Source of the DNA: Aliarcobacter sp.
Lineage (GTDB): Bacteria > Campylobacterota > Campylobacteria > Campylobacterales > Arcobacteraceae
Reading direction: 5' to 3'
Length of the DNA: 34,254 nucleotides
Assembly (NCBI GenBank): GCA_028690445.1
Contig: JAQVBE010000009.1
Span: 74,874-109,127 of the forward strand
Below are positions 1 through 8,855 of this stretch, in pieces. A program made the position numbers and the translations under genes. The notes beneath the pieces were generated by a model that did no database searches, was not told the DNA's origin, and worked only from the letters and a program-made list of their open reading frames with translations. How positions within the stretch are numbered: position 1 is the first letter of the stretch; each line of letters opens with the position of its first letter.

Positions 1-462
1 TCCAATTCCAAAATCATCAATTGCAATCGAAAAACCCTCTTCTTTATATCTTTGAATCATTGTTGATAGTGCATTTTGTTCTATCGCTGTACCTTTTTCA
101 CTTAGTTCAAAACAAATAACACTTTTATTTAATTTGTATTTTTTTAATATTTTAGAAGTATTCCCATAAGAAAAGGTTTTATTATAAATTATTCGATTAT
201 CTAAATTATAAAATAATTTTAAATCTTCAATTTTAATATTTGAGAATTTTTTAATAGCTTTTTCTCTCAATTGCAAATCTAATTCATACAAATAATCATC
301 ATTAAAAGCCATATTAAATAAATCATCAATGTAACTTAATCCAGGGATATTCTGAACATTTCTAATAAGTGCTTCAACAGCGTAGATTTTCCCAGTATGA
401 GAGTGAATAATAGGTTGAAACGCATAATCTAATTTATCAACAACTTGATTCCAATTTGTCAT
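1..462 (-). CDS. EAL-domain protein (putative c-di-GMP phosphodiesterase), 3' end outside window
   Basis: Reading minus from the ATG at 462 gives 154 codons open to the window edge. The product begins with residues MTNWNQVVDKLDYAFQPII, and EALIRN at about residues 30-35 is the EAL signature. A later FELSE segment (around residue 120) and an IDDFGIG segment near residue 150 match the conserved metal-binding blocks of EAL domains, with Ile in place of the usual Thr in DDFGTG. EAL domains hydrolyse cyclic di-GMP to pGpG, although degenerate ones act as binding receptors. The EAL domain sits at the N terminus with no PAS, GGDEF or membrane segment before it, so this looks like a stand-alone cytosolic EAL protein. 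The second half of the domain lies outside the window, so catalytic competence cannot be judged. Confidence 0.85.
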   Translation of the reverse strand, partial: MTNWNQVVDKLDYAFQPIIHSHTGKIYAVEALIRNVQNIPGLSYIDDLFNMAFNDDYLYELDLQLREKAIKKFSNIKIEDLKLFYNLDNRIIYNKTFSYGNTSKILKKYKLNKSVICFELSEKGTAIEQNALSTMIQRYKEEGFSIAIDDFGIG

Positions 463-497
463 AGTTAACCTAAATTTAATTTTTTTAATATCATTGC

Positions 498-539
498 TAA
501 GTTTTTATCTCTTTGTTCGCGTCAACAGATAAAAACTTA
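498..539. promoter_or_regulatory. 13-bp perfect inverted repeat upstream of the EAL gene
   Basis: TAAGTTTTTATCT (498-510) and AGATAAAAACTTA (527-539) are exact reverse complements around a 16-nt centre. The repeat lies 36 bases upstream of the EAL start, in the position of an operator, a leader hairpin, or a terminator for transcription coming from pstS. It has no long U tract on either strand, so a regulator-binding site or leader structure seems more likely than a terminator. That choice is inference. Confidence 0.4.
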
Positions 540-563
540 ATAATAATATTTTGTATAAAAAGA

Positions 564-590
564 GAAGATAAAAATCTTCCTTTTTATTTA
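564..590. terminator. Bidirectional terminator after the pstS-like gene
   Basis: GAAGAT (564-569), an AAAA loop and ATCTTC (574-579) form a hairpin with T-rich tracts on both strands (CTTTTTATTT on plus, TCTTTTTA on minus). It sits just beyond the stop codon of the minus-strand gene ending at 592. Confidence 0.55.
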
Positions 591-591
591 G

Positions 592-1650
592 TTAGTGTTG
601 TTTTAAATCTTCTACAGTTAATTTTTCACTGTTCATAACTTTTTTTCTAGCAGCATCTCTAGTTTTATCATCTAATATAATTAAACCTAATTCTCCTAGA
701 ATTCCATCTTTTCCTATCATTTTTTCAGACATAAATAAATTTGCATACTCTTTTAAAGCAGGAACATCTTTTAGATGTGTATTTTTGATATAAAAATACA
801 TAGATCTAGCAACTGGGTATTTCCCTGATGAAATAGTATCAGCTGTTGGAGCAATATTATCAACTGTAATTCCAACAACTTTATCTTTATTCTCTTCTAG
901 GAACGAATAACCAAAAATACCAATAGCAGCAGGATTTTTAGTTAATTTTTGAACGATTAAGTTATCATTTTCACCAGATTCAACATAAACACCATCTGTT
1001 CTGATAACTGAATAAGCTTTATATTTCTTATTTGCAGTTTCATCAGCTTTAAATAAATCAGTATAAACTGGCATTTTTTCAAATACATGTTGTAATACTA
1101 ACTCTTCAAATGAATCTCTTGTTCCTGATGATTTTGGTGGTCCATAAACAATAATATCTCTGTTTGGTAATGAAGCGTCAATATCTGACCATTTTTTATA
1201 TGGATTAGTTATTAAAGTTTTACCATCTTTTGAAGGAACTTGTTCTGCAACAGCTAATGCTAATTGAGCTTTTGTTACATTAAATGAAGTTACTTTTGAA
1301 TCTTGCGCAATTGCAATTCCATCAAAACCAATTAAGGCTTCTGTTATATTCGTAACACCATTTTCTTCACACATCTTTAATTCTTTATCTTTCATTCTTC
1401 TTGATGCATTTGTAATATCTGGAGTATTTAAATCATCTCCTGCACAAAATAGTTTCATTCCACCACCAGTTCCTGTTGATTCAACAACAGGTGTAGGGAC
1501 TTTTGTAGTTGATCCTAATTCTTCAGCTACTGAAGATGAAAAAGGGTAAACAGTAGATGAACCAACAATTTTGATTTGATCTCTTGCGCTTAAAGCTGTA
1601 GTTAATATTGCACTTGCAAACAATGCCATTGATATTTTTTTGAAAGTCAT
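592..1650 (-). CDS. pstS: PstS-like phosphate ABC transporter substrate-binding protein
   Basis: A 352-residue secreted protein. The N terminus (MTFKKISMALFASAILTTA then LSA) is a signal peptide with a likely cleavage after LSA. The mature part starts with IKIVGSSTVYPF, the phosphate-binding opening of PstS, followed by ESTGTGGGMKLFCAG and the NASRRM segment that normally contacts the anion. Such proteins bind periplasmic phosphate for the PstCAB importer. I chose the ATG at 1650 rather than the in-frame ATG at 1662 because GGAG lies 5 nt before it and it leaves a cleaner signal peptide; the longer form would add MEKR. No pstC, pstA or pstB is adjacent, so it is an orphan here, and related tungstate or sulfate binders are a less likely alternative. 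Confidence 0.85.
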   Translation of the reverse strand: MTFKKISMALFASAILTTALSARDQIKIVGSSTVYPFSSSVAEELGSTTKVPTPVVESTGTGGGMKLFCAGDDLNTPDITNASRRMKDKELKMCEENGVTNITEALIGFDGIAIAQDSKVTSFNVTKAQLALAVAEQVPSKDGKTLITNPYKKWSDIDASLPNRDIIVYGPPKSSGTRDSFEELVLQHVFEKMPVYTDLFKADETANKKYKAYSVIRTDGVYVESGENDNLIVQKLTKNPAAIGIFGYSFLEENKDKVVGITVDNIAPTADTISSGKYPVARSMYFYIKNTHLKDVPALKEYANLFMSEKMIGKDGILGELGLIILDDKTRDAARKKVMNSEKLTVEDLKQH

Positions 1651-1696
1651 TCTTTTCTCCATATTTTATTTATGATGAAAGTTTAATGATAGTTGG

Positions 1697-1894
1697 TTAC
1701 TTTTTGGTTACTTCTTCTTTTATAAATTTAAGTTCAAACTCTTTGCAAGTTCTTATAAAAAGTTCTTCACAATCGTTTGGTTTATAAATAATAGCTTCTA
1801 TCCAAATATCATTTTCTTGGACTTTACAGAAGTTTATAGGAATGTAAGATTTGTTATTTTTGTAGTGTATATAAGTTTTATTTAGTTCTATCAT
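1697..1894 (-). CDS. Small conserved protein, DUF1653-like
   Basis: A 65-residue soluble protein with no signal or membrane segment. The pattern of HYKN near the start, a central IWIEAIIYKP and a later ELFIRTCKEFELKF resembles DUF1653 proteins, which share the order HYKG, VVYR, LWVRP and F. This is a resemblance by eye. The ATG at 1892-1894 directly follows the eight-T tract of the prfA terminator and has no Shine-Dalgarno sequence, so translation must be leaderless-like, coupled or weak. The function of DUF1653 proteins is not established. Confidence 0.6.
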   Translation of the reverse strand: MIELNKTYIHYKNNKSYIPINFCKVQENDIWIEAIIYKPNDCEELFIRTCKEFELKFIKEEVTKK

Positions 1895-1928
1895 AAAAAA
1901 AAGCTAAGGGATTTTACAATCCATTAGC
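1895..1928 (-). terminator. Intrinsic terminator overlapping the 3' end of prfA
   Basis: On the minus strand GCTAA-T-GGATT, loop GTAA, AATCC-C-TTAGC forms a two-part stem followed by eight Ts. The prfA stop codon (1914-1916) lies within the loop, and the T tract runs into the ATG of the next gene. Confidence 0.7.
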
Positions 1929-2981
1929 CTCGATGAGTCTTGATTGATGATCAGCAATAAGAGGATCAATCACTTCATCAAACAGACCATCATTCATGAT
2001 GTAATCAAGTCTATATAAAGTCAAGTTGATTCTATGATCACTGATTCTATTTTGTGGATAGTTATATGTTCTAATTCTTCCACTTCTATCACCAGTACCA
2101 ACTTGTTCTTTTCTAGTAGCACCTTCAGATTCCATTTTTTTATTCATTTCTATTTCATAGAGCTTAGCTTTTAAAACTTTCATAGCTCTATCTTTGTTCT
2201 TGTGTTGAGATTTCTGATCTTGATTTGTTACAACAATTCCAGATGGAATATGAGTGATTCTAACAGCCGAGTCTGTAGTATTTACAGATTGACCACCATT
2301 TCCACTGGCTCTCATAACATCAATTTTTAAATCATTTGGATTGATTTCAACTTCAACATCATCAACTTCAGGCATAACAGCAACCGTAATAGCTGATGTA
2401 TGAACTCTTCCTTGAGATTCTGTTGCAGGAACCCTTTGTACTCTATGTGTACCACCCTCAAACTTTAATTTTGAGTAAACATGGTCACCTTTAATTAGAA
2501 ATACAATCTCTTTGTATCCATTTGATTCACTCTCACTCGAGCTCATAATCTCAACTTTCCAACCATTGTTTTCCGCATATCTTAAATAACCTCTAAAAAG
2601 GTCACCTACAAATATTGCAGCTTCATCGCCACCTGTACCAGCTCTTAACTCTAAATAGATATTTTTATCATCATTAGGGTCTTTAGGAATCATTAAAAAT
2701 TTAATTTCATCTTCAAGTTTTGGTTTTCTTGTTTCTAATTCTTTGAGTTCTTCTTTTGCTAAATCTCCAAGTTCTGGATCATCAAGCATCATTTTGTTTT
2801 CATCAATGTCATCCATTAATTTAACATACTCACGAGCTTTAATAACAATTGGTTGCATATTTGACTGTTCTTTTGAAAGATCAGTCATTCTTTTTATATC
2901 ATCAGTAATATCAGGAGCCATTAATAAATTATTAATTTCTTCATATCTATTTATAAATGGTTGTAGTCTGCTTTTTAACAT
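1914..2981 (-). CDS. prfA: Peptide chain release factor 1
   Basis: A 355-residue class I release factor that terminates translation at UAA and UAG. GGQ at residues 229-231, in a GNGGQSVN context, is the peptidyl-tRNA hydrolysis motif. PAT at residues 185-187 is the RF1-type codon-recognition tripeptide, where RF2 has SPF. The segment [11 protein letters not shown] at about 111 is also typical. Length is normal for RF1. The gene starts 3 nt after the rpsT stop with no Shine-Dalgarno sequence in the gap, which suggests translation by re-initiation from rpsT. Its stop codon is buried in its own terminator hairpin. Confidence 0.97.
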   Translation of the reverse strand: MLKSRLQPFINRYEEINNLLMAPDITDDIKRMTDLSKEQSNMQPIVIKAREYVKLMDDIDENKMMLDDPELGDLAKEELKELETRKPKLEDEIKFLMIPKDPNDDKNIYLELRAGTGGDEAAIFVGDLFRGYLRYAENNGWKVEIMSSSESESNGYKEIVFLIKGDHVYSKLKFEGGTHRVQRVPATESQGRVHTSAITVAVMPEVDDVEVEINPNDLKIDVMRASGNGGQSVNTTDSAVRITHIPSGIVVTNQDQKSQHKNKDRAMKVLKAKLYEIEMNKKMESEGATRKEQVGTGDRSGRIRTYNYPQNRISDHRINLTLYRLDYIMNDGLFDEVIDPLIADHQSRLIEANGL

Positions 2982-2984
2982 AAA

Positions 2985-3245
2985 TTATATAGCGTTAACT
3001 TTGATTTGTAATCTACTTACTTTTCTAGCTGCAGTCTCTTTTTTAATAATACCTTTAGATACGCAATGGTGTAAATATTTGTTCGCAGTTTTCATAGTTT
3101 CAACCGCTTTTTCTTTATCAGCTGTTTCGATTGCTGCTAATACATTTTTTGTAACATTCTTGATTCTAGTTTTATAAAATCTGTTTCTTTCTGTTTTAAT
3201 TCTAGTTTGTCTAGCTCTTTTCTCAGAAGATTTGTGATTTGCCAT
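2985..3245 (-). CDS. rpsT: 30S ribosomal protein S20
   Basis: An 86-residue, strongly basic helical protein starting [19 protein letters not shown], which is the S20 N terminus that binds the 5' domain of 16S rRNA. GTTAAAAAAATGG places a modest purine stretch (GAGG) about 8 nt upstream of the start. It is first in a minus-strand rpsT-prfA unit, the usual pairing in Campylobacterota. It diverges from glmM across an 82-bp gap. Confidence 0.97.
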   Translation of the reverse strand: MANHKSSEKRARQTRIKTERNRFYKTRIKNVTKNVLAAIETADKEKAVETMKTANKYLHHCVSKGIIKKETAARKVSRLQIKVNAI

Positions 3246-3327
3246 TTTTTTAACCTCTTTGTAAAAATTTTAAGGGTAGAATATTACCTAAAGTAACTTA
3301 AACAGAGTTTAATTTTAGGAAGATTTA

Positions 3328-4662
3328 ATGAAACTATTCGGAACAGATGGCGTTAGAGGAAAAGCTGGTGATTTTTTAGATGCAATTACTGTATTAAAAT
3401 TAGCAAAAGCTGCTGGTATATATTTTAGAAAGCATTCAACAACCAAAAAAATACTTGTAGGAAAAGATACAAGAAGAAGTGGATATATGATTGAAAATGC
3501 ACTTGTTAGTGGTTTAACAGCTGTTGGATATGATGTAATTCAAATAGGTCCTATGCCAACTCCTGCAATTGCATATTTAACTGAAAGTATGAGATGTGAT
3601 GCAGGAATTATGATTTCAGCTTCTCATAATCCTTATGAAGACAATGGAATTAAATTTTTTGATAATCATGGAAATAAACTAAATACAACATGTGAAAAAG
3701 CAATAGAAACTATCTTTAATGATGATGAATTAATGCAAAGTGAACAAGTAACAGGAAGAAATATTGGTGCTTCAAAAAGAATTGATGATGTTATTGGAAG
3801 ATATATCGTTTCAATCAAAAGTTCATTTCCTAGGGATTTAAATTTAAGTGGTTTAAGAATAGTTCTTGATTGTGCAAATGGAGCAGCTTATAAAGTTGGA
3901 CCTACAATTTTACAAGAATTAGGTGCTGATGTAATTATTGTAAATAATAAGCCTGATGGATTTAATATAAATGAAGATTGTGGGGCAATGCATCCTGAGT
4001 ATATTGGTAAATTAATAAGAGAATATAGAGCAGATATAGGTCTTGCACTTGATGGGGATGCTGACAGATTAGTTGTTATTGATGAAAAAGGTGAAGTAGT
4101 TGATGGTGATAAATTAATTGGTGCTTTGTGTAATTATTTACATGAACAAAAATTACTTAAAGGTAATGGTTGTGTGGCAACTGTAATGTCAAATAAAGCT
4201 TTAGAAGATTATTTAGAAAATAAAGGAATAGAATTATTTAGATCTGATGTTGGAGATAAATATGTTCTTGAAGTTATGAAAGAAAAAGGTATCAATTTTG
4301 GTGGTGAACAAAGTGGACATATAATTTTTTCTGATACTGCAAAAACGGGGGATGGCTTAGCTTCCGCTCTTCAAGTATTAGCTCTTATACTAAAATCTGG
4401 TAAAAAAGCAAGTGTTGCGTTAAATCCATTTGATCTTTATCCTCAAATATTACACAATATGAAAGTTACAGAAAAAATACCATTAAAAGATATAAACGGT
4501 TTAGATGAGATATTAAAACCTATTAGAGAAAAAGGTATTAGAGATTTAATTAGATATTCTGGAACAGAAAATAAAATTAGATTGCTTCTTGAGGGAAAAA
4601 ATAAAAAAGATGTTGAAGATTCTATGGAAACTTTAAAATCATTTTTCAAAAAAGTATTATGA
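3328..4662 (+). CDS. glmM: Phosphoglucosamine mutase
   Basis: A 444-residue enzyme that converts glucosamine-6-phosphate to glucosamine-1-phosphate for UDP-GlcNAc, the precursor of peptidoglycan and lipid [11 protein letters not shown] at the start is diagnostic. ISASHNP at residues 96-102 carries the phosphoserine (Ser99), ALDGDADR at about 240 is the magnesium loop, and [10 protein letters not shown] near the C terminus binds the substrate phosphate. AGGAAG lies about 5 nt before the ATG. The gene overlaps lspA by 4 nt (ATGA), indicating translational coupling. Confidence 0.97.
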   Translation: MKLFGTDGVRGKAGDFLDAITVLKLAKAAGIYFRKHSTTKKILVGKDTRRSGYMIENALVSGLTAVGYDVIQIGPMPTPAIAYLTESMRCDAGIMISASHNPYEDNGIKFFDNHGNKLNTTCEKAIETIFNDDELMQSEQVTGRNIGASKRIDDVIGRYIVSIKSSFPRDLNLSGLRIVLDCANGAAYKVGPTILQELGADVIIVNNKPDGFNINEDCGAMHPEYIGKLIREYRADIGLALDGDADRLVVIDEKGEVVDGDKLIGALCNYLHEQKLLKGNGCVATVMSNKALEDYLENKGIELFRSDVGDKYVLEVMKEKGINFGGEQSGHIIFSDTAKTGDGLASALQVLALILKSGKKASVALNPFDLYPQILHNMKVTEKIPLKDINGLDEILKPIREKGIRDLIRYSGTENKIRLLLEGKNKKDVEDSMETLKSFFKKVL

Positions 4663-5132
4663 GCAAAGAATTAAAAATAGCAACAACTATTTTTATAGTT
4701 GTTGTTATAATAGACCAAGTTGTTAAATTTGGATTTGCAAATCTAAATTGGGATGTTGATGGTCCATATATGTCTTTAAAATTGGCATATAATTATGGAG
4801 TTGCTTTTTCTATGTTTTCATTTTTGGAACATAATTTAAAATATATTCAATTGGCTATTATTTTAATTGGAACATTATATTTATTAAAAAATCAAAATGT
4901 TTTTAAAGAGTATTATTTACCAATTGCACTTTTATATGCAGGTGGATTATCAAATATTTTAGATAGATTTACTTATGGCGGAGTGGTTGATTATTTTTAT
5001 TGGCATTATTTATTTGAATTTGCAATATTCAATATAGCAGATGTGATAATAGATTTAGCTGTTGTAATAATTATTTATAAACAAATTAAACAATCAAGAG
5101 AAGAAAAAAAGCAAAAAGAGCTTAAATCGTAG
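4659..5132 (+). CDS. lspA: Lipoprotein signal peptidase (signal peptidase II)
   Basis: A 157-residue inner-membrane aspartyl protease with four hydrophobic segments that removes the signal peptide from diacylglyceryl-modified prolipoproteins. Conserved blocks are visible: YNYGVAFS, the [14 protein letters not shown] block with one catalytic Asp, and FNIADVIID with the other. It overlaps glmM by ATGA, a glmM-lspA pairing common in this phylum. The C-terminal tail is lysine-rich and probably cytoplasmic. A substrate lies in the same window (the TraT-like lipoprotein at 17423). Confidence 0.95.
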   Translation: MSKELKIATTIFIVVVIIDQVVKFGFANLNWDVDGPYMSLKLAYNYGVAFSMFSFLEHNLKYIQLAIILIGTLYLLKNQNVFKEYYLPIALLYAGGLSNILDRFTYGGVVDYFYWHYLFEFAIFNIADVIIDLAVVIIIYKQIKQSREEKKQKELKS

Positions 5133-5159
5133 ATTTTTGTAGCTTAAAATAAATTTAGC

Positions 5160-5165
5160 TATAAT
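5160..5165 (+). promoter_or_regulatory. Putative -10 box (TATAAT) for leuC
   Basis: An exact TATAAT lies 35 nt upstream of the leuC start at 5201, after the end of lspA. No good -35 hexamer is seen, which is usual for vegetative promoters in Campylobacterota. Confidence 0.5.
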
Positions 5166-5200
5166 CCAACAAATTTCAGAAAATGACAGGAAAAATTAAT

Positions 5201-6469
5201 ATGGGTCAAACAATAACAGAAAAAATTTTTAGTGAACATGTAGGCAGAAAAGTATTTGCAGGAGAAATCGTAAGAAGTCCAATCGATATGGTAATTGGAA
5301 ATGATATTACAACTCCTATTTCAATCAAAGCATTTGAAGATGGTGGTTTTGAGAAATTAGTAAATCCAGAAGGATTTGCAATAGTTTTAGACCACTTTAT
5401 TCCAGCAAAAGATATAGCTTCAGCAAATCAAGCAAAAATCTCAAGAGATTTTGCAATGAAACACAATTTAAAATATTTCTTTGATGAAAAAGATATGGGA
5501 ATTGAACATGCACTTTTACCTGAAAAAGGTTTAGTATTACCAGGTGATGTTATTATTGGTGCAGATTCGCACACATGTACACACGGTGCATTAGGTGCAT
5601 TTAGTACAGGTATGGGTTCAACAGACATTTCTTTTGGAATGATTACTGGTGGTAACTGGTTTAAAGTACCAGAATCAATCAAAGTTGTATTCAAAGGTAA
5701 GCCAGCTCCATTTGTAACTGGAAAAGATTTAATTTTAGAAATCATTAGAATACTTGGTGTTGATGGAGCATTATATAAAGCTTTAGAATTCACAGGTGAT
5801 ACAATCCAATATTTATCAATGGATGATAGATTCTCTTTATGTAATATGGCTATTGAAGCAGGGGCTAAGAATGGTATTGTTGCGTACGATGAAATTACAA
5901 AAGAGTTTTTAGATTCAAGAGAATCTTTAAGAGCTGAACCAAAAATTCATTATAGTGATGCAGATGCTGTTTATTGTCAAGAAATTATTATTGATGTTGA
6001 ATCTTTAAACCCTGTTATTGCATATCCTTTTTTACCATCAAATGGTCACTCTGTAAATCAAGCTGTTGAGGATAATATTAGAGTTGATCAAGTATTTATT
6101 GGAAGCTGTACAAATGGAAGATTATCAGATTTTAAAGTTGCATCTGAAATTTTAAAAGATAAAAAAGTAGCACGACATGTAAGACTTATCGTAACTCCTG
6201 GAACTCAAAAAATCCTAAGAGATGCACAAAAAGCTGGTTACATTGATATTTTAATTGATGCAGGAGCAGTGGTTTCAAATCCTACATGTGGTGCATGTTT
6301 AGGTGGATATATGGGAATCTTAGGTGATGGTGAGGTTTGTATTTCTACAACAAATAGAAATTTTGTTGGAAGAATGGGTTCAAGAAGCTCAAAAATTTAT
6401 TTAGCAAATAGTGCAGTTGCTGCAGCATCAGCAATTTCTGGATATATAACAGATCCAAGAAGTTTATAA
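5201..6469 (+). CDS. leuC: 3-isopropylmalate dehydratase large subunit
   Basis: A 422-residue aconitase-family protein that isomerises 2- and 3-isopropylmalate in leucine synthesis, with a [4Fe-4S] cluster and a small subunit (LeuD) not seen here. GADSHTCTHGALG at about residues 120-132 is the active-site segment. The cluster ligands are Cys303 in FIGSCTNGR and Cys363 and Cys366 in NPTCGACLGG. The length fits the shorter 420-residue LeuC/HacA subfamily. I start at the ATG at 5201, with AGGA about 9 nt upstream, rather than the in-frame ATG at 5183, which lacks a ribosome site. Homoaconitase is the main alternative. mobA follows after 2 nt. Confidence 0.9.
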   Translation: MGQTITEKIFSEHVGRKVFAGEIVRSPIDMVIGNDITTPISIKAFEDGGFEKLVNPEGFAIVLDHFIPAKDIASANQAKISRDFAMKHNLKYFFDEKDMGIEHALLPEKGLVLPGDVIIGADSHTCTHGALGAFSTGMGSTDISFGMITGGNWFKVPESIKVVFKGKPAPFVTGKDLILEIIRILGVDGALYKALEFTGDTIQYLSMDDRFSLCNMAIEAGAKNGIVAYDEITKEFLDSRESLRAEPKIHYSDADAVYCQEIIIDVESLNPVIAYPFLPSNGHSVNQAVEDNIRVDQVFIGSCTNGRLSDFKVASEILKDKKVARHVRLIVTPGTQKILRDAQKAGYIDILIDAGAVVSNPTCGACLGGYMGILGDGEVCISTTNRNFVGRMGSRSSKIYLANSAVAAASAISGYITDPRSL

Positions 6470-6471
6470 TT

Positions 6472-7050
6472 ATGATTACTCCTTTTGAAATTACTTGCGT
6501 AATTTTAAGTGGAGGTAAAAGCTCGCGAATGGGAGAAGATAAAGCTCTTCTTCCTTTTTCTTCTTCACAAACACTGATTCAATATCAATATGATAGATTA
6601 AAACCTTATTTCAAAAATATTTATATATCTTCAAAAGTAGATAAATTTAATTTCTTAGAAAAAGATTCTTTGATTTTGGATAAAAATAAAGATATTTTCT
6701 CACCTATATTGGCTCTTGATACAATATTTGAAAAATTTAAAAATCAGAAAATATTTATTATTACTGTGGATACACCTTTTGTATCAGTTGATTCAATATA
6801 CAAACTAATAAAAGAATCAAAGGATTATGATATTTGTGTTGCACAAACAGAAAAAACTCATAATTTATGTGGAGTCTTTTCTTCTAATATAAGTTCAACT
6901 ATTAAAACAATGATTCAAAATGATATACATAAAATAGGGTATCTATTAAATAATAATATCAATAAAATTTTAAACTTCCCAAATGATGGAGAATTTATAA
7001 ATATTAACAATAAAGATGATTATAAAATTGCATTAGAAAATATAATTTAA
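6472..7050 (+). CDS. mobA: Molybdenum cofactor guanylyltransferase
   Basis: A 192-residue nucleotidyltransferase. ILSGGKSSRMGEDKALLPF near residue 12 is the GTP-binding signature of MobA, and a VDTPF segment around residue 103 is the metal-binding region. MobA joins GMP to Mo-molybdopterin to make the guanine dinucleotide cofactor used by formate dehydrogenases, nitrate reductases and related enzymes. It begins 2 nt after leuC and is probably cotranscribed with it, although the two pathways are unrelated. CTP- or other NTP-transferases (MocA) are a lesser alternative. Confidence 0.9.
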   Translation: MITPFEITCVILSGGKSSRMGEDKALLPFSSSQTLIQYQYDRLKPYFKNIYISSKVDKFNFLEKDSLILDKNKDIFSPILALDTIFEKFKNQKIFIITVDTPFVSVDSIYKLIKESKDYDICVAQTEKTHNLCGVFSSNISSTIKTMIQNDIHKIGYLLNNNINKILNFPNDGEFININNKDDYKIALENII

Positions 7051-7151
7051 GCTTATAATAATTAAAAGTTAAACTAACTCTTATATAAGTCTACTGTTAT
7101 ATCTTTTTTGTTATTCTTAGTCTATAGGTATTATCAAAAAAAGGAAAGAGA

Positions 7152-8621
7152 ATGATGAAAAATGAACTAGAAAAAGCCTTAGAGCTTGTTGATTGCGAAT
7201 TAAAAAAAAGTGGAATCTCAAGAAGAGAAGCTTTTAAAGTAGCAGGACTTGGTTCAGCTGCATATTTGATGGGTGGTGGTTCTGAAGCAAATGCTGCCAC
7301 AGAATTAAAAGCAAGTAATGCAACAGGAAAAATAGTAATAATTGGTGGAGGATTAGCTGGTATTTCAACTGCAGCAAGATTAGCTAATACTTTATCAAAT
7401 CCTGATATTACAATAGTTGAGCCAAATCCAAAATCAGTATCTTATCAACCAGGATGTACATTAGTTTCTGCTGGAATATATACAAAAGTAGATATAGATT
7501 ATAACACAAAAGATTTTTTGCCAAAGGGAGTTACTCTTTTAAAAGATAAAGCAATAGATTTTAATCCTGAAGCAAATAAAGTAGCACTAGAATCAGGTGA
7601 AACTTTAACTTATGATTTTTTAATTGTAGCGGCTGGACTTGCATTAGATTATGGAGCTATTAAAGGATTAGAAGAAATCGGAGATGCATATACAGTTGGA
7701 GATGCTTCAAAAATATTAAAAGTTTTTGGAGATTCAGGAATAACATCTGTTTATAATGTTGATTCAGCAGTTGCAATGTGGGAACAAACACAAAAATTTA
7801 TTCAAAAAGCAAAAAATGGACAAAAAGTTAAAGGTGTTTTTACTGACCCAAATACTGCAATTAAATGTGGTGGTGCGCCTAAAAAAGTTATGTATCTTAC
7901 AAATGCTAGATTAAATGAAGCAAATGCAAGAGCTAATGCTGAATTAGCATTTTATGCAGATTCTGGAAAATTATTTGGTGTAAAAGAATATTCAGATGCT
8001 ATTGAAAAACAATTTATTGCAAGAGATATGAAATGGAACTTTAATCATAATTTAGCAGCTGTAGATATTGCTAAAAAGGTTGCTATATTTGATAAACATT
8101 GGCAAGAAAAAGGTGCATATGATAAAGATTTAGAAGAGTATGCAATAATTAATAAACATGAAAATGTTGAAGTATCTTTTGATTTATTACATATAACACC
8201 ACCTCAAAAAGCTCCTGCAGAAATTGGAAAATCAGCTGTTGGTTCAGCAAAAGGTTGGGTTCCTGTTGATAAAGAAACGTTACAACATGTTAAATATAAA
8301 AATATCTTTTCTTTGGGTGATATTGCGGCTGTTCCAATGGGTAAAACAGGAGGATCGGTTAGAAAGCAATATAAAGTACTAGTGGACAATCTAGTTGCCG
8401 TAATGGAAGGTAAAGAACCTACTGCTAAATATGGTGGATATACTGTTTGTCCATTAATCACAGATATTGGAAAAGTTATGTTAGCTGAGTTTGATTGGAC
8501 TGCAAAACCAACCCCATCATTTCCACTTGACCCAACTCAAGAAAGATATATTTGGTGGTTATTAAAAGTTTATTTATTAAAACCTATGACACAGTATGGA
8601 ATGTTGAGCGGTAAAGCATAA
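7152..8621 (+). CDS. sqr: Tat-exported sulfide:quinone oxidoreductase, type II-like
   Basis: A 489-residue FAD enzyme. A twin-arginine signal (SRREAFKVAGLGSAA, residues 23-37) precedes the dinucleotide-binding segment IVIIGGGLAGIS at about 61. Three cysteines, Cys102 (in SYQPGCTLV), Cys239 (TAIKCGGAPKKVMYL) and Cys433 (GYTVCPLITD), fit the SQR set; 239 and 433 match the redox pair that carries the sulfane chain. The contexts around 239 and 433 resemble type II SQR. The C terminus, IWWLLKVYLLKPMTQYGML, resembles the amphipathic membrane anchor of SQR. The predicted role is oxidation of sulfide at the periplasmic face with electrons passed to quinone. Flavocytochrome c sulfide dehydrogenase (FccB) is the main alternative. 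AAGGAAAGAG precedes the start, and two downstream genes are tightly linked. Confidence 0.85.
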   Translation: MMKNELEKALELVDCELKKSGISRREAFKVAGLGSAAYLMGGGSEANAATELKASNATGKIVIIGGGLAGISTAARLANTLSNPDITIVEPNPKSVSYQPGCTLVSAGIYTKVDIDYNTKDFLPKGVTLLKDKAIDFNPEANKVALESGETLTYDFLIVAAGLALDYGAIKGLEEIGDAYTVGDASKILKVFGDSGITSVYNVDSAVAMWEQTQKFIQKAKNGQKVKGVFTDPNTAIKCGGAPKKVMYLTNARLNEANARANAELAFYADSGKLFGVKEYSDAIEKQFIARDMKWNFNHNLAAVDIAKKVAIFDKHWQEKGAYDKDLEEYAIINKHENVEVSFDLLHITPPQKAPAEIGKSAVGSAKGWVPVDKETLQHVKYKNIFSLGDIAAVPMGKTGGSVRKQYKVLVDNLVAVMEGKEPTAKYGGYTVCPLITDIGKVMLAEFDWTAKPTPSFPLDPTQERYIWWLLKVYLLKPMTQYGMLSGKA

Positions 8622-8630
8622 GATATTAAA

Positions 8631-8855
8631 ATGAAGAAAGAGTTATTAATTATTGTAAGTATATTTCTAATTTTAACAATAAGTATGCATTACAACGAGT
8701 TTTTAACTCATCCTATTAACCATATTTTAAGTTTATCAAAAGCTGGAGCTTATGGTTTAGGAGGATTGCATCCTTTTATTTTTACATTTATTGGGTATAT
8801 ACTAATTTTAATACCAAGGTTTTTAATTAAATTATTTAAAAGGAATTCAAAATGA
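8631..8855 (+). CDS. Small membrane protein in the SQR-rhodanese operon
   Basis: A 74-residue protein with two hydrophobic segments (about residues 4-19 and 48-66) and a basic C-terminal tail (LIKLFKRNSK). I do not recognise a family. It starts 9 nt after the SQR stop and overlaps the rhodanese gene by ATGA, so all three genes are probably made together. A membrane helper of the sulfide-oxidising unit is an inference from position only. Confidence 0.65.
   Translation: MKKELLIIVSIFLILTISMHYNEFLTHPINHILSLSKAGAYGLGGLHPFIFTFIGYILILIPRFLIKLFKRNSK

Noticed and set aside
2743..3177. Plus-strand frame of 144 codons.
   Set aside because: Lies antisense to prfA and rpsT, both certain genes; hydrophobic composition results from reading AT-rich genes backwards.
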